Assembly: GCF_022347765.1 (NCBI RefSeq) | Contig: NZ_JAKRFZ010000006.1 | Location: 186,001-250,000 of the forward strand | Reading direction: 5' to 3' | Length of the DNA stretch: 64,000 bases | DNA from: Pseudoalteromonas sp. OOF1S-7 | GTDB taxonomy: Bacteria > Pseudomonadota > Gammaproteobacteria > Enterobacterales > Alteromonadaceae | In this document: positions 60,435-64,000 of the stretch, one piece after another | Numbering within the stretch: the stretch's first letter is position 1 | Layout: each line of letters begins with the position of its first letter | Position numbers and translations under genes: made by a program | The notes under the pieces: model-generated | What the model was told of the DNA's origin: nothing | Seen by the model: only the letters and a program-made list of their open reading frames with translations | Databases searched by the model: none

Positions 60435-62498
60435 ATGACCCAACCTTTTGTTTCTGTGCTTGTATCTTCAATGATTTATTGTGTGTTTGCTACAGCACAG
60501 GCTGAAGAGGAGGATGCGCTTTTTGCGATGTCTTTTGAGGAGCTACTCGATCAGGATGTGACCGTCGCAGCACGTAAGAGCGAATCCTGGCTGGCATCGT
60601 CGGGTACTGTGTACGTGATCAACCGCACGGACATAGAACGCTATGGCTGGCGCGACTTAAAGGAGATCCTCGCCTCTGTTCCCAATATGGATTACTTTTA
60701 TCAGTGGGCCTGGCTGCCTGGTGGACAGAGGGGGTTTACCGGCAACATGTCGGGTACCCTGATGCTCATAGACGGCCGGGAAGTACAAAACCTGCTCGCT
60801 AATGAAGCCTTCATTATGAATAACTTTCCGAGCGCCAGAATTGAGCGGGTTGAGATTTTACAAGGACCAAACTCTACCTTGTATGGCGGCAATGCAACGC
60901 AGGGTGTGATCAATGTGATCACTCGCCTGGAAAGTGGTGTGAACGAAGTGTCTTTACTGATCGGTGAGGTGGGAACGCGCCATGGTCATGGTGTGTTTCA
61001 TTATCAGCAAGGAGAGGTTGAACTGGCGGTGTCGGCCAGTTATTTTGAAAGCGATCTGGATTATCGTGAAATACGTGAATTTATTGTCGACGATGAAGCA
61101 TTCAGTCGAAACAGCAAAGATGGATTAAGAAACCACAACCCTGATGATTTTCGCAATCGAGAGAAAAACATTACGCTGGACAGTCGCCTGACTACGCCCT
61201 GGTTTTATCTTGGCAATAACCTGACCCGTACGACCAATGTGAGTGGCATAGAAGCCGTCGCATTTGACTATATTACCGGAGACGACGCTTATCGGGGATA
61301 TAGCAGCTATTATCTGGGTAAACACTTGCGGCCTTGTTCAAACTGGTCGGGCAATCTTGAGCTGAGCTACTTCAGAGAATACAAAGAAAAATACCGGCTT
61401 AGTGTGGATAGCCCTGAGCAGGCTACCCGCTATGAGGAGCTGGCATTATATACGGAGCGCGAAGACATCGGGCCGTCGGACAGAATACGGCTACATACGC
61501 AATGGCACTATCAGGCCGGTTCAGATCAGGATTGGATTTTGGGTTACGATGGCTGGCGCACCGAAATCGGTCTGAAAGTCAAATACCGGCAAACTGCGGA
61601 TGGCGTAAAATTGGTCACCCCCGACTCATGGCCGACAGACAAATCGCGTTCTGATAAACATGCCGTATTCGGGCAATATTCAAGGCTATGGCAGTTTGGT
61701 GAGCGCACGCTAAAGGTCAATGCCGGACTCAGATATCATCGTCAGGATTATACCAATGCCAGCTGGCTACCCCGCGTTAGTATGGTTTATCAGACCAGTG
61801 CTGAGCAGGCATTTAAATTGACCTATGGTAAGGCGTTTCGCCCACCGACGATTTTTGAATTCGATCTGGTGGTGGATGATGAGATTGAATCGCAAAGTAT
61901 GCAGATGTATGAGCTCAACTGGAGCAGCAAGTTCCGCTGGCGTGATATTGAGTTTGCCAATATTTCTGCTCTTTATAGCATGCAGGCTAAGAATTTTTAT
62001 CAGAAAGTGCAGGACCCCAACACCCAGATCTGGCGTACCATCGTGGCGGGTGAGCACCGAGTGTCTGGCTGGGAAAACCAATTGCGCTGGCAGGCTCAGC
62101 GTTGGCGCGGGCAGCTGGCCATGCGCTACATATCACCGGATAAAACCCGGGTTGCCGGTCAGTCTGTGGTTCTGGATGTACCACGGTACAAGGTCAAACT
62201 GGGAGTGGGATATGCCCTGGATCAGCACTGGCAGGTGTCTGCTTTTATTGATCATTGGGATAAAACTCTGACTGAGGCTAACCGGTTTCAACAATCCGGC
62301 ACAGACATAGTCACAATACCCGGCTGGACAATCCTCAACATGAACCTGACCTACACACAAGGCAAGAGCACCCTGGGACTATATGTTGAAAACCTGTTTG
62401 ATAGGACCTATTACCATGGTAATGCCCGGGGGGTGTCTCCCGTGAAGTATATTCAGGCGCCACGAAACCTGCGCCTGAGCTGGTCATATCAATTTTAG
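60435..62498 (+). CDS. TonB-dependent receptor
   Basis: A receptor of about 687 residues using the ATG at 60435, which puts a signal peptide (MTQPFVSVLVSSMIYCVF...AQAEEED) at the start; upstream in-frame ATGs at 60339 and 60390 lack one. The plug domain (about 40-165) has the pattern DRTDIERYGWRDLKEILASVPNMDYFYQ (given as GWRDLKEILASVPNM), RIERVEILQGPNSTLYGGNATQGVINVIT (given as VEILQGPNSTLYGGNA). The barrel ends with FDRTYYHGNARGVSP and LRLSWSYQF. No TonB box was recognised. Ligand unknown; the S41-like gene precedes it. The stop overlaps the convergent SDR gene by 4 bases. Confidence 0.9.
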   Translation: MTQPFVSVLVSSMIYCVFATAQAEEEDALFAMSFEELLDQDVTVAARKSESWLASSGTVYVINRTDIERYGWRDLKEILASVPNMDYFYQWAWLPGGQRGFTGNMSGTLMLIDGREVQNLLANEAFIMNNFPSARIERVEILQGPNSTLYGGNATQGVINVITRLESGVNEVSLLIGEVGTRHGHGVFHYQQGEVELAVSASYFESDLDYREIREFIVDDEAFSRNSKDGLRNHNPDDFRNREKNITLDSRLTTPWFYLGNNLTRTTNVSGIEAVAFDYITGDDAYRGYSSYYLGKHLRPCSNWSGNLELSYFREYKEKYRLSVDSPEQATRYEELALYTEREDIGPSDRIRLHTQWHYQAGSDQDWILGYDGWRTEIGLKVKYRQTADGVKLVTPDSWPTDKSRSDKHAVFGQYSRLWQFGERTLKVNAGLRYHRQDYTNASWLPRVSMVYQTSAEQAFKLTYGKAFRPPTIFEFDLVVDDEIESQSMQMYELNWSSKFRWRDIEFANISALYSMQAKNFYQKVQDPNTQIWRTIVAGEHRVSGWENQLRWQAQRWRGQLAMRYISPDKTRVAGQSVVLDVPRYKVKLGVGYALDQHWQVSAFIDHWDKTLTEANRFQQSGTDIVTIPGWTILNMNLTYTQGKSTLGLYVENLFDRTYYHGNARGVSPVKYIQAPRNLRLSWSYQF

Positions 62499-63265
62499 CG
62501 AGTGACAAAGCCACCATTAACGAACAAGGTCTGGCCGGTTACCCAGCGTGCTTCTTCACTGGCCAGAAAGTCGATCATAGGTACAACGTCGTCAATGTGA
62601 CCCAAACGGTTCAGCACACTGGCCGAACTCAGGTAAGCCACTGACTGGGGGTCCTCTTCACCGTGGAAAAATGCGGTATCTATTGGTCCCGGCGCGACGA
62701 CGTTCACTGTGACTCCGCGACCACCAATTTCCTTTGCCAACGCGCGGGTAAAGTCTTCCAGTGGCGCTTTGGCGCCTGCATAGAGCCCGTACAGACCGGT
62801 AAACGCACCGAGCAAAGAGGTACCGATATTGATAATGCGGCCGTGATCCTGAATGCAATGGGCTGCATGTTTCATCATTAGAAAGGGGGCTTTGGTATTA
62901 ATCGCAAAGAGTTGATCAAATTCTTGCTCCGAAACATCTGCAATGGCTTTTTTCAGCACTTTGCCAGCGTTGTTAATCACAATATCAACCCGGCCAAAGG
63001 CTTCCAGTGTTTGTTGATACAGCGATTGGACCTGACTTTCCTGGCTCAGGTCGCTCTGAACTAAAAGCACCCGTCTGCCAATCTGAGTGATCTCGGCTGC
63101 AGTTTGCTCGGCATCACTTCGTGATGTATCACTATGATAATGCACCACGATATTTGCGCCGCGCTTTGCCAGTGAGATAGCAAATGCTCGACCCATATTG
63201 CGTGCAGAACCTGTGACAATGGCAACTTTATCAGTCAAATCAGAACGGGCTGTTGAGATAGACAT
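62495..63265 (-). CDS. SDR family oxidoreductase
   Basis: A 256-residue classical SDR. TGSARNMGRAFAISLAKRG is the NAD(P) motif, NNAG is at about residue 97, and the active-site YAGAK follows GTSLLGAFTGLYG. The C-terminal GEEDPQSVAYLSSASVLNRLG and VTGQTLFVNGGFVTR match 3-oxoacyl-ACP reductase-like members. It diverges from the LysR gene at 63362, which probably regulates it. The natural substrate is not evident. Confidence 0.9.
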   Translation of the reverse strand: MSISTARSDLTDKVAIVTGSARNMGRAFAISLAKRGANIVVHYHSDTSRSDAEQTAAEITQIGRRVLLVQSDLSQESQVQSLYQQTLEAFGRVDIVINNAGKVLKKAIADVSEQEFDQLFAINTKAPFLMMKHAAHCIQDHGRIINIGTSLLGAFTGLYGLYAGAKAPLEDFTRALAKEIGGRGVTVNVVAPGPIDTAFFHGEEDPQSVAYLSSASVLNRLGHIDDVVPMIDFLASEEARWVTGQTLFVNGGFVTR

Positions 63266-63361
63266 ATTGTTTACTCCTGTTGGGTTAGTTGACGAAAGTC
63301 AGTGTAACCTCTTGCGTTTATTTCAGGTAGTGCTTAAATTTTCATTTATTAATTGCAAAAT

Positions 63362-64000
63362 ATGCAAAAAATAATGAATTCAAATGAACTGACGTTTCTG
63401 AAGGTAATAGAAGCAGGCAGTCTGAAAGGCGCTGCTGAACAACTTAATACCGACCCCTCCTCAGTGAGTCGTAAAGTGGCTGCCTTAGAGCAGCATTTGG
63501 GTGTTAAACTGATCAACCGCTCCACAGTCCGCTCCCAGCCTACAGAAGCCGGGTTGGTTTATTTTCAGGGATTAAAGCATCTTGCTGAGCAGCAAACTGT
63601 ATTGGAAAATCGCCTGCGAGGTTTGCAGGATCAACCCAGTGGGACGCTGACCATTGCTGCGCCGGTCGACTTTGGCAAGCGGTTTGTGGTGCCTGTTCTG
63701 ACTCAGATGCGGGAGACTTATACCAATCTTAAGGTTGAGTTGATGCTGGGTAGCCATTTTGAAGATTTGACTGCAAGTGGTATCGATGTGGCGGTACGTA
63801 TCGGTGTATTGCCAGACTCCGGGTTGATCTGCAGGGGCCTGGGGATGGCAGAGCGGGTATTGGTCGCCAGTCCGGATTATCTGACGCAGGTGGGAGAAAT
63901 AACTGAGCCTGCAATGCTGAGACGATGCCAATTTGTGTTTTATTCCCGAGCACAGGCTAACGCCCAAGTGGGATTGATAAAAGACGGTCAAACAACGCGC
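63362..64000 (+). CDS. LysR-family regulator, C-terminus cut by window edge
   Basis: The frame is open to the end of the window, giving at least 213 residues. The HTH is SLKGAAEQLNTDPSSVSRKV with LEQHLGVKLINRSTV, and the effector domain starts near residue 95 (LTIAAPVDFGKRFVVPVL, ASGIDVAVRIGVLPDS), resembling CrgA-type LysR proteins. ATGs at 63362 and 63374 are both possible. It diverges from the SDR gene at 63265. Confidence 0.88.
   Translation, partial: MQKIMNSNELTFLKVIEAGSLKGAAEQLNTDPSSVSRKVAALEQHLGVKLINRSTVRSQPTEAGLVYFQGLKHLAEQQTVLENRLRGLQDQPSGTLTIAAPVDFGKRFVVPVLTQMRETYTNLKVELMLGSHFEDLTASGIDVAVRIGVLPDSGLICRGLGMAERVLVASPDYLTQVGEITEPAMLRRCQFVFYSRAQANAQVGLIKDGQTTR

Noticed and set aside
1..64000. 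tRNA, rRNA or intact insertion sequences
   Set aside because: No cloverleaf-like segments, rRNA sequence or transposase frames were seen; a tRNA scan would be needed to be certain.

Overview
The window looks like a chromosomal segment of a marine gammaproteobacterium of the Alteromonadales, most likely Pseudoalteromonas. This is inferred from the gene families (TorF-type porin, BCCT/Bet choline cluster, lipoprotein M3 dipeptidase, LysR/MATE pairs, hybrid peroxiredoxin-glutaredoxin), dense intergenic terminators and roughly balanced base composition. I saw no rRNA, tRNA, CRISPR array or intact insertion sequence.

Region by region. 1-3.2 kb: a partial MFS exporter diverging from a LysR regulator, and a PEP-mutase-like enzyme diverging from a second LysR gene; both gaps hold palindromes. 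3.4-13.4 kb: an envelope locus with a 1744-residue secreted protein (choice-of-anchor A-like domain, four Ig-like repeats, a von Willebrand A domain, eight more Ig-like repeats), a 965-residue transglutaminase-fold membrane protein whose expected Cys is replaced, and small membrane proteins, one with a frameshifted second copy. 13.5-16.3 kb: an organoarsenical-type module (arsP-like permease, flavoprotein, arsR-like repressor) with matching long inverted-repeat operators. 16.4-20.1 kb: a broken cupin-like gene, ridA, a tiny zinc ribbon, and a flavoprotein disulfide reductase next to a peroxiredoxin-glutaredoxin fusion. 20.2-34.3 kb: an orphan TPR histidine kinase, an SDR-AraC pair, a repetitive lipoprotein, an MBL hydrolase, two GNAT enzymes, a CheY-like protein, an M3 peptidase, a DJ-1 protein and a LysR/MATE pair.

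34.3-45.7 kb: an orphan FtsX/MacB permease, a lipoprotein amidohydrolase, an operon-like set (membrane coiled-coil protein, S41 peptidase, 56-residue peptide), an alpha/beta hydrolase, a DJ-1 protein, GST, HAD and yebC. 45.7-48.4 kb: two uncharacterised genes bracketed by yebC and a decayed partial copy of its 3' end. 48.5-51.8 kb: a small secreted protein, a gene remnant, a degenerate GGDEF protein overlapping an AraC regulator, and a second 57-residue peptide. 52-58 kb: choline import and conversion to glycine betaine (porin, BCCT, betA, betB, betI). 58.4-64 kb: an S41-like exported protein, a TonB receptor, an SDR and a LysR gene cut by the window end.

The most unusual signal is the pair of short peptides at 38.3 kb and 51.7 kb. 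They share a leader pattern (MKxxLNKKxxKxLS, then TPxxGG) followed by unrelated Cys/Thr/Ser-containing tails. They look like precursors of ribosomally made, modified peptides, although no modification enzyme lies in the window.
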